Shown here in pieces: positions 16,750 through 26,201 of a DNA stretch of 44,854 bases. How positions within the stretch are numbered: the first letter of the stretch is position 1; each line of letters starts with the position of its first letter. The notes under the pieces are model-generated. The model was given only the letters and a program-made list of their open reading frames with translations. It did no database searches and was not told the origin of the DNA. A program made the translations under genes and the position numbers. Origin of the DNA: an uncultured Bacteroidia bacterium. Its GTDB lineage: Bacteria > Bacteroidota > Bacteroidia > Bacteroidales > Prolixibacteraceae. The stretch spans positions 1 through 44,854 of the forward strand of contig CAINLJ010000237.1 of assembly GCA_903850335.1 (NCBI GenBank), written 5' to 3'.

Positions 16750-17625
16750 TCATGTGCTTCTTTTCCTGTATTCCTGAGGAGACATCCCCATAACTTTTCT
16801 GAACACGCGCGAGAAATAAAACTGATCATCGAATCCAATTTCGCGGGAAACATCTGCAATGAGCCAGCCTGAGTTGTCAAGCAATCTGCAGGCACGTTGT
16901 ATTTTTAGCTGAATAAAATATTCGATAGGCGGGTGACCCGTACGGATCTGAAAAATGGCAGAATAATACGACGTCGAAAGTGAGGTTTGTGAGGCTATAT
17001 CTTTAAGCTTTAATTTCCGGTTTATATTTTCGAGCATAAAATTGATGCTTTGAGAAACGGGATCATTATCTACGGTTTGTTTGGCAACTCTGAATTGACT
17101 GGCATGTGTAAAAGAAGATAAGAGGTAGTTTAGGCACAAATTAGTGTACTCAAGGCTTTCGATGCTAAAACCCCGATGCAGATTCCGGAAAATCTCTGAG
17201 AAAAGTTCAATCCTATCCCTAATCCTGGATGTTTTTCCCCTTTCAATACCAATACTTTGGCATGCCATTCGTGCAAATAAACCAGCCTTAACTCCGGTAA
17301 AATGAATCCAATAGATAGACCATGGATTATCTTCTAAGGAATGATAGGCATGTGCCATTCCTGCAGGAATGATAAAAAAATGATCTGCCAAAATAGGATG
17401 TACGATCTTTCCTACGCGGATCTCCCCTTCTCCGTCAATGCAATAAATTAAAATATACTGGTCACTTCCTGCCAGGCGTTCCCGGAAATGATAACGTGCC
17501 TGAGGATAATAACCAATATCAGTAAGATATAAGTCAGCTATCAGAGGATTTTTACGGATCAGCAACTCAATCTTATCCGGCAAAACAAAACTAAACTGTC
17601 CCGGGAATCCGTCTTCTTTCTTCAT
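16750..17625 (-). CDS. AraC-family transcriptional regulator with sugar-binding cupin domain
   Basis: A 291-residue regulator. Residues about 25-160 form an AraC-type cupin ligand domain (YCIDGEGEIRVG, HFFIIPAGMAHAYHS, WSIYWIHFTG). Residues about 190-291 contain the two helix-turn-helix units: LKDIASQTSLSTSYYSAIFQ and IADVSREIGFDDQFYFSRVFRK, ending in MGMSPQEYRK. It is divergent from the sugar-porter gene at 17837, which leads the alpha-galactosidase series, so activation of that series by a released monosaccharide such as galactose is likely (inference). ATG at 17625 is the only start that keeps the full cupin domain. Confidence 0.92.
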   Translation of the reverse strand: MKKEDGFPGQFSFVLPDKIELLIRKNPLIADLYLTDIGYYPQARYHFRERLAGSDQYILIYCIDGEGEIRVGKIVHPILADHFFIIPAGMAHAYHSLEDNPWSIYWIHFTGVKAGLFARMACQSIGIERGKTSRIRDRIELFSEIFRNLHRGFSIESLEYTNLCLNYLLSSFTHASQFRVAKQTVDNDPVSQSINFMLENINRKLKLKDIASQTSLSTSYYSAIFQIRTGHPPIEYFIQLKIQRACRLLDNSGWLIADVSREIGFDDQFYFSRVFRKVMGMSPQEYRKRST

Positions 17626-17836
17626 ATTATCAATACTTCAGAATTTTCCTTACTTTTAATTCCAGATATAGGAATTACAAAATAACATAAATTCAACGCA
17701 TTAGTGATGCAATCTCAATTATTTAAGTTTCGGTTGCAGGCAATTAAAATAGTGATATAATCCATATTTTCATAATATTGTTCATTCTATATATTAGGTA
17801 CCAAATCTATTTTTGCTATAACTAATTCAATTAAAC
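17626..17836. promoter_or_regulatory. Divergent control region between the araC-type gene and the sugar porter
   Basis: AT-rich 211-bp spacer. It holds an inverted repeat AATTCC (17658-17663) / GGAATT (17671-17676) with a 7-bp AGATATA spacer near the regulator start, plus GCAT/ATGC and TTGC/GCAA small palindromes in the middle. The -7 box TATTTTTG at 17808-17815 faces the sugar porter. The inverted repeats are candidates for regulator binding, but AraC proteins usually bind direct repeats, which I could not define. Confidence 0.35.
17808..17815 (+). promoter_or_regulatory. Candidate -7 element for the sugar-porter-led glycosidase series
   Basis: TATTTTTG fits TAnnTTTG exactly and ends 22 bp before the GTG at 17837, predicting a leader of about 15 nt. 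No TTTG is found at the usual -33 distance, consistent with a promoter that needs an activator such as the divergent AraC-type protein. Confidence 0.45.
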
Positions 17837-19228
17837 GTGGATAAAACTAAATTCAACAAACCATTTATTTTGGGCATTACACTCGTCTCGGCTATGGGTG
17901 GATTATTATTCGGTTATGACTGGGTAGTCATCGGTGGAGCAAAACCCTTTTACGAACGTTTTTTTGAAATAGCCTCTTCCCCACATCTCCAGGGTTGGGC
18001 AATGAGCAGCGCGTTGGTTGGCTGTCTGGCAGGAGCTATGGCATCCGGATATCTTACAGATTTGTATGGACGGAAGCGCCCTCTCATCGCGGCGGCGGCG
18101 TTGTTCACAATTGCAGCAATTGGTACCGGAGCCGCAAATCAGTTTTCATTATTTATCTTTTTCCGGCTAATTGGCGGTCTTGGAATCGGGCTCGCATCTG
18201 CATTGTCGCCGATGTATATTGCCGAAATTTCCCCTGCTCACCTGCGTGGGAGACTTGTATCCATCAACCAGCTTACGATAGTTATTGGGATTTTAAGTGC
18301 TCAGATCATTAACTATCTTATTGCGGAGAAGGTTCCGGAAGGTGCTTCGGCGGACCTGATCCTGCATTCCTGGAACGGACAGACAGGCTGGCGCTGGATG
18401 TTCTGGGCTGGGACAGCACCGGCGGTTCTTTTCTTCATCTTCTCATTTTTTATTCCGGAGAGCCCGCGTTATCTGGGTAAATGTGGAAAGTGGGATCTGG
18501 CACTTAAAATTCTGGAACGAGTAGGAGGAAATGATTATGCAATGCAGGAGCAGATTGAGATCTCAGAAACTCTGCATGAGAATGGCTCAAAAATCGACTG
18601 GAAGATATTGACATCTCCAAAAGTACGACCTGTGCTTGTATTAGGTATTACTTTGGCCGTTTTTCAGCAGTGGTGTGGCATTAATGTGATCTTCAATTAT
18701 GCCGAAGAGGTATTTACATCGGCAGGTTATTCAGTTGGCGACATGTTGTTTAATATAGTGATCACAGGTACCGTTAACCTGATTTTTACAATTCTTGCGA
18801 TGCGGATGGTCGATAGCTGGGGACGCCGAAAACTCATGCTGCTGGGTGCAGGGGGGTTAGCCCTAATATATTTGATTCTTGGAACATGCTATTTCTTTGA
18901 ACTCAAAGGACTTGCTATTTTGATTCTTGTGATGGCCGCTATCGCAACATACGGACTAACACTTGCACCAATCACCTGGGTTGTTCTTTCCGAGATTTTT
19001 CCTAACAGCATACGGGGTACTGCAATGGCAATTGCAACGTCAGCCTTGTGGATTGCCTGTTTCGTCCTGACCTATACATTCCCGGTATTGAATAAACTTC
19101 TAAATGCAAGTGGCACTTTTTGGCTTTACGGAGTGATCTGTCTTGCCGGATTTATTTTCATAATGCGCAAATTACCAGAAACTAAAGGCAGTACCCTTGA
19201 AGAGATAGAGAAAAAATTAACACACTAA
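17837..19228 (+). CDS. Sugar-porter family MFS transporter (XylE/GalP-like)
   Basis: A 463-residue inner-membrane monosaccharide:proton symporter with 12 helices. Sugar-porter signatures are GGLLFGYDWVVIGGA (22-36), RLIGGLGIGLASALSPMYIAE (about 113-133), PESPRYL at the end of helix 6, QQWCGINVIFNY in helix 7, DSWGRRKLML in the loop after helix 8, and PETKG at the C-terminus. The start is GTG at 17837, the first possible codon giving the normal N-terminus; no strong Shine-Dalgarno is visible. It is 11 bp ahead of a GH97 gene and therefore in the glycosidase transcript. Galactose is the likely cargo given downstream alpha-galactosidase-type genes, but xylose or arabinose cannot be excluded. Confidence 0.9.
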   Translation: MDKTKFNKPFILGITLVSAMGGLLFGYDWVVIGGAKPFYERFFEIASSPHLQGWAMSSALVGCLAGAMASGYLTDLYGRKRPLIAAAALFTIAAIGTGAANQFSLFIFFRLIGGLGIGLASALSPMYIAEISPAHLRGRLVSINQLTIVIGILSAQIINYLIAEKVPEGASADLILHSWNGQTGWRWMFWAGTAPAVLFFIFSFFIPESPRYLGKCGKWDLALKILERVGGNDYAMQEQIEISETLHENGSKIDWKILTSPKVRPVLVLGITLAVFQQWCGINVIFNYAEEVFTSAGYSVGDMLFNIVITGTVNLIFTILAMRMVDSWGRRKLMLLGAGGLALIYLILGTCYFFELKGLAILILVMAAIATYGLTLAPITWVVLSEIFPNSIRGTAMAIATSALWIACFVLTYTFPVLNKLLNASGTFWLYGVICLAGFIFIMRKLPETKGSTLEEIEKKLTH

Positions 19229-19239
19229 CCATTGAATTC

Positions 19240-21195
19240 ATGATAAAAATAGTCGTTGCCCTGCTTTTAATTTCATCGCTCCTCAACTGTAAAGCACAGA
19301 AATTTCTACTCAATTCTCCGGATAATAAGCTCGCTGCTGAGATAGAAATTGATCAATCGATCAGAGTAAAAATTGTAAAAAATGGTGAATCAGTTGTAAA
19401 TCTGGAAGGCTTATCCCTTGAATTGGCTGCTAAATTGAAGCAATTGTCGAAATTAAGGGTAATTAAAACGGCACGAACAAGCGCAAACGAGGAAATTCAA
19501 CCCGTTATCCATGAAAAAAGTAAGACCTATAGAAATTTATATAATGAACTCAGTATTGGACTTAACTTGAATATGGGTCTGACATTCCGGCTTTTTAATG
19601 AAGGATTTGCTTACCGGATTTCTTCCTCAATAAAAGACAGTCTCACAATACGTAAAGAAAATCTGAAGATACAATTTCAAGAGGGCGATTCAGTTCGTTT
19701 TCAGCAATCTCCAACATTTAGTTCAGCATATGAGACACCCTATGAATTTAAGAAGATCAGTGAACTGGAAAACAAAAACCTATGTAATCTGCCAATTCTG
19801 ATTCAAAAGAAAAACGGAACATTCGTGATGTTCACAGAATCTGATTTGTACAATTTCCCGGGCCTGTGGGTTAATGGAACCGGCAGTAATGAATTAATTG
19901 CCGTCAATCCTCATTATCCAAAAAATCTTTTGACAGACGGAAATGTGTATTCCCATGGACAGGTTACCGGGATCGCTGACTATATCGCTAAGGTGAAGGG
20001 GACAAGAACCTTTCCGTGGAGGCTTTTCGCGATTACTGACCACGAAGATGGGCTGATCTCCAATAATATGGTTTACCTCCTGGCTTCCCCTACGGAATTA
20101 AAAGATGTTTCTTGGATAAAGCCAGGAGTCGTGATGTTTGACTGGTGGGGTAAGAACAATATTTATGGCGTTGATTTTAAGGCCGGGATAAACACTGAAA
20201 CAGCAAAGTATTACATTGATTTTTGTGCTGCACATGGTTTCCGGTATTTTCTATTTGATGATGGCTGGTGCCCGAAGGAGGACTTGCTTCATGAGGAAAA
20301 AGGGTTAAACATGGCTGAAGTAACCGCCTATGCAAGAGGAAAGGGTGTTGATATCATGTTGTGGGTAATGTGGAATGGCCTGAAGAAACAATGGACTGAA
20401 GCATTTGATCAGTTTCAAAAATGGGGTATTAAAGGGATCAAGATGGACTTTATGAACCGTGATGATCAGCAGATGGTCGAATTTTATGAGGCTGTTGCCG
20501 GCAAATGTGCAGAAATGAAGATGGTTGTCGACTTCCATGGAGCCTATAAACCGTGCGGGCTCAGTCGTAAATATCCCAATGTTCTGACCCGAGAGGCTCT
20601 GATTGAATTTGAATACAACGGTGGCAATAACTGGGATAACCCTACGCATCACAACCTGTTGCCTTATATCCGGATGTTTACAGGTACGATGGATTATATT
20701 CCTGCCACTATGCGAAATTCTACAAGTGGGAATTTCCGTCCTGTAGGTGATTATCCTATGGGGCAGGGAACCAGGGCGCATGCTATGGCACTCTTCGTTA
20801 TCCTTAGCAGTCCGATGGAGATGCTGCCTGATTCACCTTCCGACTATTACAGGGAAAAGGAGTGTACCCAATTTCTTTCGAAAATTCCTGTTCAATGGGA
20901 TGAAACTCTTTTGTTGAAGGGTAAGATCAGCAAATTTACAGTCCTGGCCCGCAGATCAGGAGATGATTGGTATGTAGGTGCCATAACCAATGAACAGGAA
21001 CGAATGCTGGAATTACCAACCGATTTTCTTAAACCGGGGAAATACAAAGTAGAGGCTATTCAGGATGGTATTAATGCAAATACAAGGGCTGAGGATTACA
21101 AAAAAATTGAGCTGATCATCACTGCCGGTGAAAGTATGAAAATGAACATGGCAGCCGGAGGTGGATGGATCGCAAGATTTACTCCAATAAAATAA
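19240..21195 (+). CDS. GH97 lipoprotein, retaining-type (alpha-galactosidase-like subgroup)
   Basis: A 651-residue GH97 enzyme with a lipoprotein signal (LLNC, Cys17), probably tethered to the outer membrane. Domains in order: N-terminal beta-sandwich (about 20-280), TIM barrel (about 290-560), C-terminal beta domain. GH97 has inverting alpha-glucosidases (SusB) and retaining alpha-galactosidases. This protein has KMDFMNRDDQ with Asp403 at the retaining nucleophile position, and Glu458 lies 55 residues later. From memory, the characterised Bacteroides alpha-galactosidase BT1871 has Asp415 and Glu470, the same spacing. A retaining alpha-galactosidase or related beta-L-arabinopyranosidase is therefore favoured (inference). 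It is 11 bp after the sugar porter. Confidence 0.9.
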   Translation: MIKIVVALLLISSLLNCKAQKFLLNSPDNKLAAEIEIDQSIRVKIVKNGESVVNLEGLSLELAAKLKQLSKLRVIKTARTSANEEIQPVIHEKSKTYRNLYNELSIGLNLNMGLTFRLFNEGFAYRISSSIKDSLTIRKENLKIQFQEGDSVRFQQSPTFSSAYETPYEFKKISELENKNLCNLPILIQKKNGTFVMFTESDLYNFPGLWVNGTGSNELIAVNPHYPKNLLTDGNVYSHGQVTGIADYIAKVKGTRTFPWRLFAITDHEDGLISNNMVYLLASPTELKDVSWIKPGVVMFDWWGKNNIYGVDFKAGINTETAKYYIDFCAAHGFRYFLFDDGWCPKEDLLHEEKGLNMAEVTAYARGKGVDIMLWVMWNGLKKQWTEAFDQFQKWGIKGIKMDFMNRDDQQMVEFYEAVAGKCAEMKMVVDFHGAYKPCGLSRKYPNVLTREALIEFEYNGGNNWDNPTHHNLLPYIRMFTGTMDYIPATMRNSTSGNFRPVGDYPMGQGTRAHAMALFVILSSPMEMLPDSPSDYYREKECTQFLSKIPVQWDETLLLKGKISKFTVLARRSGDDWYVGAITNEQERMLELPTDFLKPGKYKVEAIQDGINANTRAEDYKKIELIITAGESMKMNMAAGGGWIARFTPIK

Positions 21196-21296
21196 TTACA
21201 TCACAAATGTTCAAAATAGAATGATTGAAATTGGGCAAAAAGAGTTTTGCACATGGTTGTTTTCAAAAATAGAACATAAAACAAAAAAACAAAAGA

Positions 21297-21560
21297 ATGG
21301 AATTATTGCACAAGTAATTAACGGACGAAATCCTAAAAACATTCTATGATGTGTACAACGAATTAGGTTATGGTTTTCTCGAAAAAGTGTATCAAAACTC
21401 CTCGTTTATGGAGTTGAAAAATAGGTGTTTTAAAGTTGAGGCGCAAAAACAAATAAAAGTCTGTTACAAAAATATTGCAGTTGGCTTATTGTTGAACTTT
21501 GGAATAAAACCCGAATTCAGAAGAAAAGTATTTGACAACAGCAGAAAAAAATTAAATTAA
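21297..21560 (+). pseudogene. Broken GxxExxY-family gene (nonsense codon plus internal deletion)
   Basis: The frame opens at ATG 21297 with MELLHK, hits TAA at 21315-21317, and continues in frame as LTDEILKTFYDVYNELGYGFLEKVYQN, the conserved N-terminus of GxxExxY proteins (PD-(D/E)XK nuclease-like fold). After KVCYKNIAVG it jumps directly to LLLNFGIKPEFRRKVFDNSRK, which is the family's C-terminus. The central acidic core of about 40-45 residues, including the ELK-type active-site strand, is missing. Both the stop and the loss of the core make it non-functional. It lies in the 434-bp gap between GH97 and GH2, which otherwise holds nothing I can recognise. Confidence 0.82.
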
Positions 21561-21629
21561 GTGAAGGAGAGAATAAAGCACCAATTGAGATCCAAATAAA
21601 AAAATTGCTAATGCCTTAAATATACCATC

Positions 21630-24464
21630 ATGAAAAATATCGTATCAGTAGGTGTCCTAATCCTGTTAATTCTGAATTCATGTGCCCAAAAAGGTGAAAA
21701 TAAAATCGATCTTTCAGGCACCTGGCATTTTGCTGCAGATCCTGCAGACAAGGGAATTCCGGAACAGTGGTTCAATAAAACCCTGAATGACAGCCTTATC
21801 CTTCCCGGATCTATGACCTCAAACGGAAAGGGTGATGCCATAACACTTTCTACGCCATGGACCGGGAACATCGTAGACAGCACTTTTTTTAAGAGTCCTG
21901 AATATGCCCGGTACCGTGAAGCGGGAAACTTTAAGGTTCCCTTTTGGTTGCAACCCCTCACCTACTACAAGGGTGCTGCATGGTATCAAAAAGAAATAAT
22001 GATTCCGGCAGAATGGAAGGATCAGTCTGTTCAGTTGTTTTTAGAACGTTGTCACTGGGAGAGTCGGCTATGGATTGACAATAAGATGGTCGGGATGCAA
22101 AACTCACTAGGAACCCCGCATAAATATGATCTTACCGGCTTGTTAAGTTCAGGAAAACACCGGTTGACAATATGTATTGATAACAGGACTAAGGAGATAG
22201 ATCCCGGGATAAACTCGCACAGCATTTCCGATCACACACAAACAAACTGGAACGGAATAGTCGGAAAGCTTTATCTGGAAGCAAGGCCACTTGTAAATAT
22301 TAAAAATATTCAGGTGTACCCCGAAGTAACAGCAAATAAAATTAAGGCAAGGATAAAGGTCAGTAATCCTGGTCCGGCACCTTTGAAGGTCTCAGTTAAT
22401 CTGAATGTATTCGGTCCTTCGGCACCGGGAAGTCAGTCTCATGATTTCATTATAGGTCCCGGAGCGAATATACTGACAATGGAATACCCAATGGGCAAAG
22501 ATGTTCGGCTTTGGAATGAATTTCATCCGGATATCTATACCCTTTCTGCCACTCTGACAGATAAAAATTCGAAAATAGCTGATCATTATGAGACTAAGTT
22601 TGGGATGCGTGAATTTAAGGCTGCAGGCAAGAAACTATTAATCAATGGAACTCAGACTTTTCTCAGGGGTACCCTGGAATGTGCCATTTTTCCAAAGACC
22701 GGTTATCCGGCTACGGACTTAAAGGAGTGGCTGAGGATTTTTACAATTTGCCGGGCGCATGGGCTAAACCACATGAGGTTTCATTCCTGGTGTCCTCCGG
22801 AAGCCGCCTTTGAAGCAGCCGACCGGACCGGATTTTATCTGCATGTGGAATGTTCATCGTGGGCCAATGGATCAACAACAATCGGAGATGGAAAACCTTT
22901 CGACAAATATCTTTATGATGAGAGTGAGCATATGGTTGAAAGTTATGGTAATCACCCCTCCTTCTGTATGATGGTTTATGGAAATGAACCGGCTGGAGCC
23001 AATCAGGTGCCATTCCTTACCGAATTTGTGAAATACTGGAAAAATAAAGACAACCGGCGAATTTACACTTCCGGAGGTGGATGGCCTTCACTTCCTGAGA
23101 ACGATTATCTGAGTTCACCTGCACCACGTATTCAGGGTTGGGGCCAGGGACTAAAAAGCATTATAAATGGTGAAGCACCCCGAACAGATTACGATTGGGA
23201 ACCAATGATTGCCAAACTTACTCAACCCGTCGTGAGTCATGAAATTGGACAATGGTGTGTCTACCCGGATTTTAAGGAAATTGCAAAATATGATGGCGTT
23301 ATGAGGGCCAGAAACTTCGAGATTTTTAAGGAGACCTTGAAAGAGCATGGAATGGCACAACTTGCCGACAGCTTTTTACTTGCATCCGGAAAGCTTCAGG
23401 CGTTATGTTATAAGGCAGACATTGAGGCGGCCTTGCGTACAAAGGATTTTGGAGGATTCCAGCTGCTTGACCTCCACGATTTCCCCGGACAGGGCACTGC
23501 ACTTGTGGGTGTCTTGAGCGCTTTCTGGGGTGAAAAAGGATACATCAAACCTGAAGAATTTAAACTGTTTTGTAATAGTACCGTTCCGCTTGCAAGGATG
23601 AAGAAATGTATTTTCACAAATAACGAGAACTTTGAGGCCGCCATCGAAGTGGCTAATTTTGGTGAAAAGTCTATCATCGGCTGCATTCCAGAATGGAAGA
23701 TAACAGATAAATCAGGCAGAATAATTCAGTCAGGAAAACTGCCTGGGAACAATATTGCAGTCGGAAACGGGATCAAACTAGGAAATATTAGTTTCCCGCT
23801 GTCATCAGTCAGTTCACCTGAACAGCTGAAGCTTGAAGTAACCCTGGACAAATATAAAAATGACTGGGATTTTTGGGTCTACCCCCAGAAAAAGGAGATA
23901 GTTCCCGGAGCTGAAAAAATCCTTGTAACACAAAATATCGATGATCCGGCAATTCGTTTTCTCGAAGGTGGGGGTGTAGTGTTACTCAATCTTAAACAAG
24001 GAACGCTGCCAAAGAATTTAGGTGGTGATATTAAAATTGGTTTTTCAAGTATCTTCTGGAATACTGCCTGGACTCATGGACAACCACCTCATACACTGGG
24101 TATTCTATGCAATCCCGGACATCCTGCATTAGCCTTCTTTCCAACCGAATACTGTAGTAACTGGCAATGGTGGGATGCCATGAGTCATTCAGGAGCCATA
24201 AATCTTACTTCTCTTCCATCGGATTTAAAACCCATCGTTCGGGTGATCGACGACTGGTTCACAAATCGACCCTTGGCACTATTATTTGAGGCAAAAGTCG
24301 GAAAAGGAAAGATCATCATTTCAGGAATCGACCTGACAACTGATCTGGAGAAACGTCCGGAGGCTCAGCAATTGCTCTACAGCCTCAAAAAATACATGAC
24401 CGGTTCGGGATTTAATCCTGCGGTGGAAATAAATCTTCAAGGTTTTTCAGTCCGGGCACGTTAA
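21630..24464 (+). CDS. GH2-family lipoprotein glycosidase
   Basis: A 944-residue GH2-type enzyme with a lipoprotein signal (LNSC, Cys18). An N-terminal jelly-roll sugar-binding domain spans about 25-215 (LSGTWHF, WYQKEIMIPAEW, GIVGKLYLEA). An Ig-like domain follows at about 220-325. A TIM barrel from about 330 has NHMRFHSWCPPEAAFEAADRTG, NHPSFCMMVYGNEP with Glu453 as acid/base, and SHEIGQW with Glu538 in the nucleophile position. The last 350 residues form further beta domains. GH2 covers beta-galactosidase, beta-glucuronidase and beta-mannosidase; I cannot choose between them. Neighbours acting on alpha-galactosides suggest it trims the underlying beta-linked chain. Confidence 0.88.
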   Translation: MKNIVSVGVLILLILNSCAQKGENKIDLSGTWHFAADPADKGIPEQWFNKTLNDSLILPGSMTSNGKGDAITLSTPWTGNIVDSTFFKSPEYARYREAGNFKVPFWLQPLTYYKGAAWYQKEIMIPAEWKDQSVQLFLERCHWESRLWIDNKMVGMQNSLGTPHKYDLTGLLSSGKHRLTICIDNRTKEIDPGINSHSISDHTQTNWNGIVGKLYLEARPLVNIKNIQVYPEVTANKIKARIKVSNPGPAPLKVSVNLNVFGPSAPGSQSHDFIIGPGANILTMEYPMGKDVRLWNEFHPDIYTLSATLTDKNSKIADHYETKFGMREFKAAGKKLLINGTQTFLRGTLECAIFPKTGYPATDLKEWLRIFTICRAHGLNHMRFHSWCPPEAAFEAADRTGFYLHVECSSWANGSTTIGDGKPFDKYLYDESEHMVESYGNHPSFCMMVYGNEPAGANQVPFLTEFVKYWKNKDNRRIYTSGGGWPSLPENDYLSSPAPRIQGWGQGLKSIINGEAPRTDYDWEPMIAKLTQPVVSHEIGQWCVYPDFKEIAKYDGVMRARNFEIFKETLKEHGMAQLADSFLLASGKLQALCYKADIEAALRTKDFGGFQLLDLHDFPGQGTALVGVLSAFWGEKGYIKPEEFKLFCNSTVPLARMKKCIFTNNENFEAAIEVANFGEKSIIGCIPEWKITDKSGRIIQSGKLPGNNIAVGNGIKLGNISFPLSSVSSPEQLKLEVTLDKYKNDWDFWVYPQKKEIVPGAEKILVTQNIDDPAIRFLEGGGVVLLNLKQGTLPKNLGGDIKIGFSSIFWNTAWTHGQPPHTLGILCNPGHPALAFFPTEYCSNWQWWDAMSHSGAINLTSLPSDLKPIVRVIDDWFTNRPLALLFEAKVGKGKIIISGIDLTTDLEKRPEAQQLLYSLKKYMTGSGFNPAVEINLQGFSVRAR

Positions 24465-24600
24465 GTCCGGGCGGAACTTTAAGTCGCACACGGACACTTA
24501 AACATAAACTTATGGGTTATCAAAAATTATTGCGATTGCTGAAGTATCAAATTAAAAACTTATGACATTGGTTCATTAAACATTTATAATTTACCTGAAT

Positions 24601-26166
24601 ATGATGAAAACAAAACTAATCAGCCACTTATCGGCTTGCTTGATTATTGCGCTTCTGAATTTTTCTTTGATATCCGGCACCTGTCTTGGGAATGTGACCC
24701 GTGGGAATGATGAAACCAATGAGATTCTTACGCCTGCGCCAAAACCAGAACCTCGCCTTAATGGGCCACTTGTTTACGGTTGCCGCCCTGGACACCCATT
24801 CCTTTACAGGATTCCGTGTCAGGGAGATCGTCCGGTGCAATTCAAAATTAAGGGATTACCAAAGGAATTACAAGTTGATCAGGCAACAGGAATCATTTCG
24901 GGAATAGCACCAAAGAAAGGAGAATATGAAATTTCGATAACTGCAAAAAATTCAGAGGGGAAAGACACCAGAAAACTTAAGATTATTGCAGGCGACCGTC
25001 TGGCCCTGACACCACCAATGGGATGGAATCACTGGTACGCACATTATGACCGGATTACTGACAGGATGATGCGCCAGGCAGCAGATGTGATGATCAGCAG
25101 TGGCATGGCTGAAGTCGGATATCAGTATGTTAACATCGATGATTGCTGGATGAATGCACAAAAAAATAATGATGAACTTCGCGTAGGTCCACTACGGGAT
25201 GACAAAGGGAATATTGTTCCGAATAAGCATTTCCCTGATATGAAAGGGCTTACTGAATATATTCACGGGAAGGGACTTAAAGCTGGAATATATACTTCTC
25301 CCGGGCCACGGACTTGCGGAGGTTTCGCCGGTGCCTGGCAACACGAGGAACAGGACGCCCGCCAATTTGCAGAATGGGGTTTCGATTTTCTTAAATATGA
25401 CTGGTGTTCTTACGGCGAGCTGGCAGGGGAAAAGGTAACGCTCGAAGGTTACCAAAAGCCTTATAAAAAGATGGGGACAATATTAAAATCAATGGACAGG
25501 GATATCGTTTTTAACTTGTGCCAGTATGGGATGGGAGATGTCTGGAAATGGGGCGGTGACGTTGATGCCCATTGCTGGAGGACAGGAGGTGACCTGGGTT
25601 TTGAACTGGACCGGATTTTTGATGTCGCCTTAAAAAATGCCGAAATTGGTCAGTATAATAAACCTGGTGAATGGAATGATCCTGATTATATTCAGATTGG
25701 CTGGATAGGCAATGCAAACAAAATGGGAATTCCTGAATTAACACCAATGCCTCCATCCATGCAATATGCCTATATGTCGCTATGGTGCCTGCTGGCTTCG
25801 CCCCTAATTTACAGTGGTGATATGTCCAAACTTGATGATTTTACAATTAATGTACTGTGTAATCCGGAGGTTATTGAAGTTGATCAGGATCCACTGGGGA
25901 AATGCGGCAGGGTATTAAATATCAACAAAGATTGCTTCTTAATGATTAAAGACCTGGCAGACGGATCCAAGGCCGTAGGACTTTTCAACCGGGGGAAAAA
26001 TCCTCTTGAGGTTTCTGCCGGCTGGAATCAATTAAATATCTCCGGGAAGCATAGCGTACGGGACCTTTGGCGTCAGATTGATCTGGGTACGTCAGAAGAT
26101 AAGTTCAGTGCCATCGTCCCCGCTCAGGGGGTAGTGATGGTCAGAATAATTAACAGTATAAAATAA
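24601..26166 (+). CDS. GH27 alpha-galactosidase with N-terminal putative Ig domain
   Basis: A 521-residue exported alpha-galactosidase (retaining GH27). The signal peptide is about 1-30. Residues 55-132 form an Ig-like domain of the He_PIG type (PLVYGCRPGHPFLYRI, VDQATGIISGIAPKKGEYEISITA). The barrel begins LTPPMGWNHWYAHYD (about 137-150), unusually with NHW where many GH27 enzymes have NSW. It has VNIDDCWM (177-184), FLKYDWC (263-269) with nucleophile Asp267, and WNDPDYIQIG (358-367) carrying the acid/base Asp. The C-terminal beta domain has VGLFNRG. The gene starts at tandem ATGs (24601), 136 bp after GH2 and 35 bp before GH110, so it is in the same transcription series. Confidence 0.93.
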   Translation: MMKTKLISHLSACLIIALLNFSLISGTCLGNVTRGNDETNEILTPAPKPEPRLNGPLVYGCRPGHPFLYRIPCQGDRPVQFKIKGLPKELQVDQATGIISGIAPKKGEYEISITAKNSEGKDTRKLKIIAGDRLALTPPMGWNHWYAHYDRITDRMMRQAADVMISSGMAEVGYQYVNIDDCWMNAQKNNDELRVGPLRDDKGNIVPNKHFPDMKGLTEYIHGKGLKAGIYTSPGPRTCGGFAGAWQHEEQDARQFAEWGFDFLKYDWCSYGELAGEKVTLEGYQKPYKKMGTILKSMDRDIVFNLCQYGMGDVWKWGGDVDAHCWRTGGDLGFELDRIFDVALKNAEIGQYNKPGEWNDPDYIQIGWIGNANKMGIPELTPMPPSMQYAYMSLWCLLASPLIYSGDMSKLDDFTINVLCNPEVIEVDQDPLGKCGRVLNINKDCFLMIKDLADGSKAVGLFNRGKNPLEVSAGWNQLNISGKHSVRDLWRQIDLGTSEDKFSAIVPAQGVVMVRIINSIK

Positions 26167-26201
26167 GAAAGTCGCGTAACAGACTAATCAGAAAATATCT
26201 T

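Noticed and set aside
17778-17815. TTG at 17778-17780 as the -33 partner of the -7 box at 17808
   Set aside because: The 27-nt gap is too long for the usual 19-21 nt spacing.
20305-20781. 158-codon open frame antisense to GH97
   Set aside because: It overlaps the conserved GH97 catalytic barrel; codon pattern is a mirror of the real gene.
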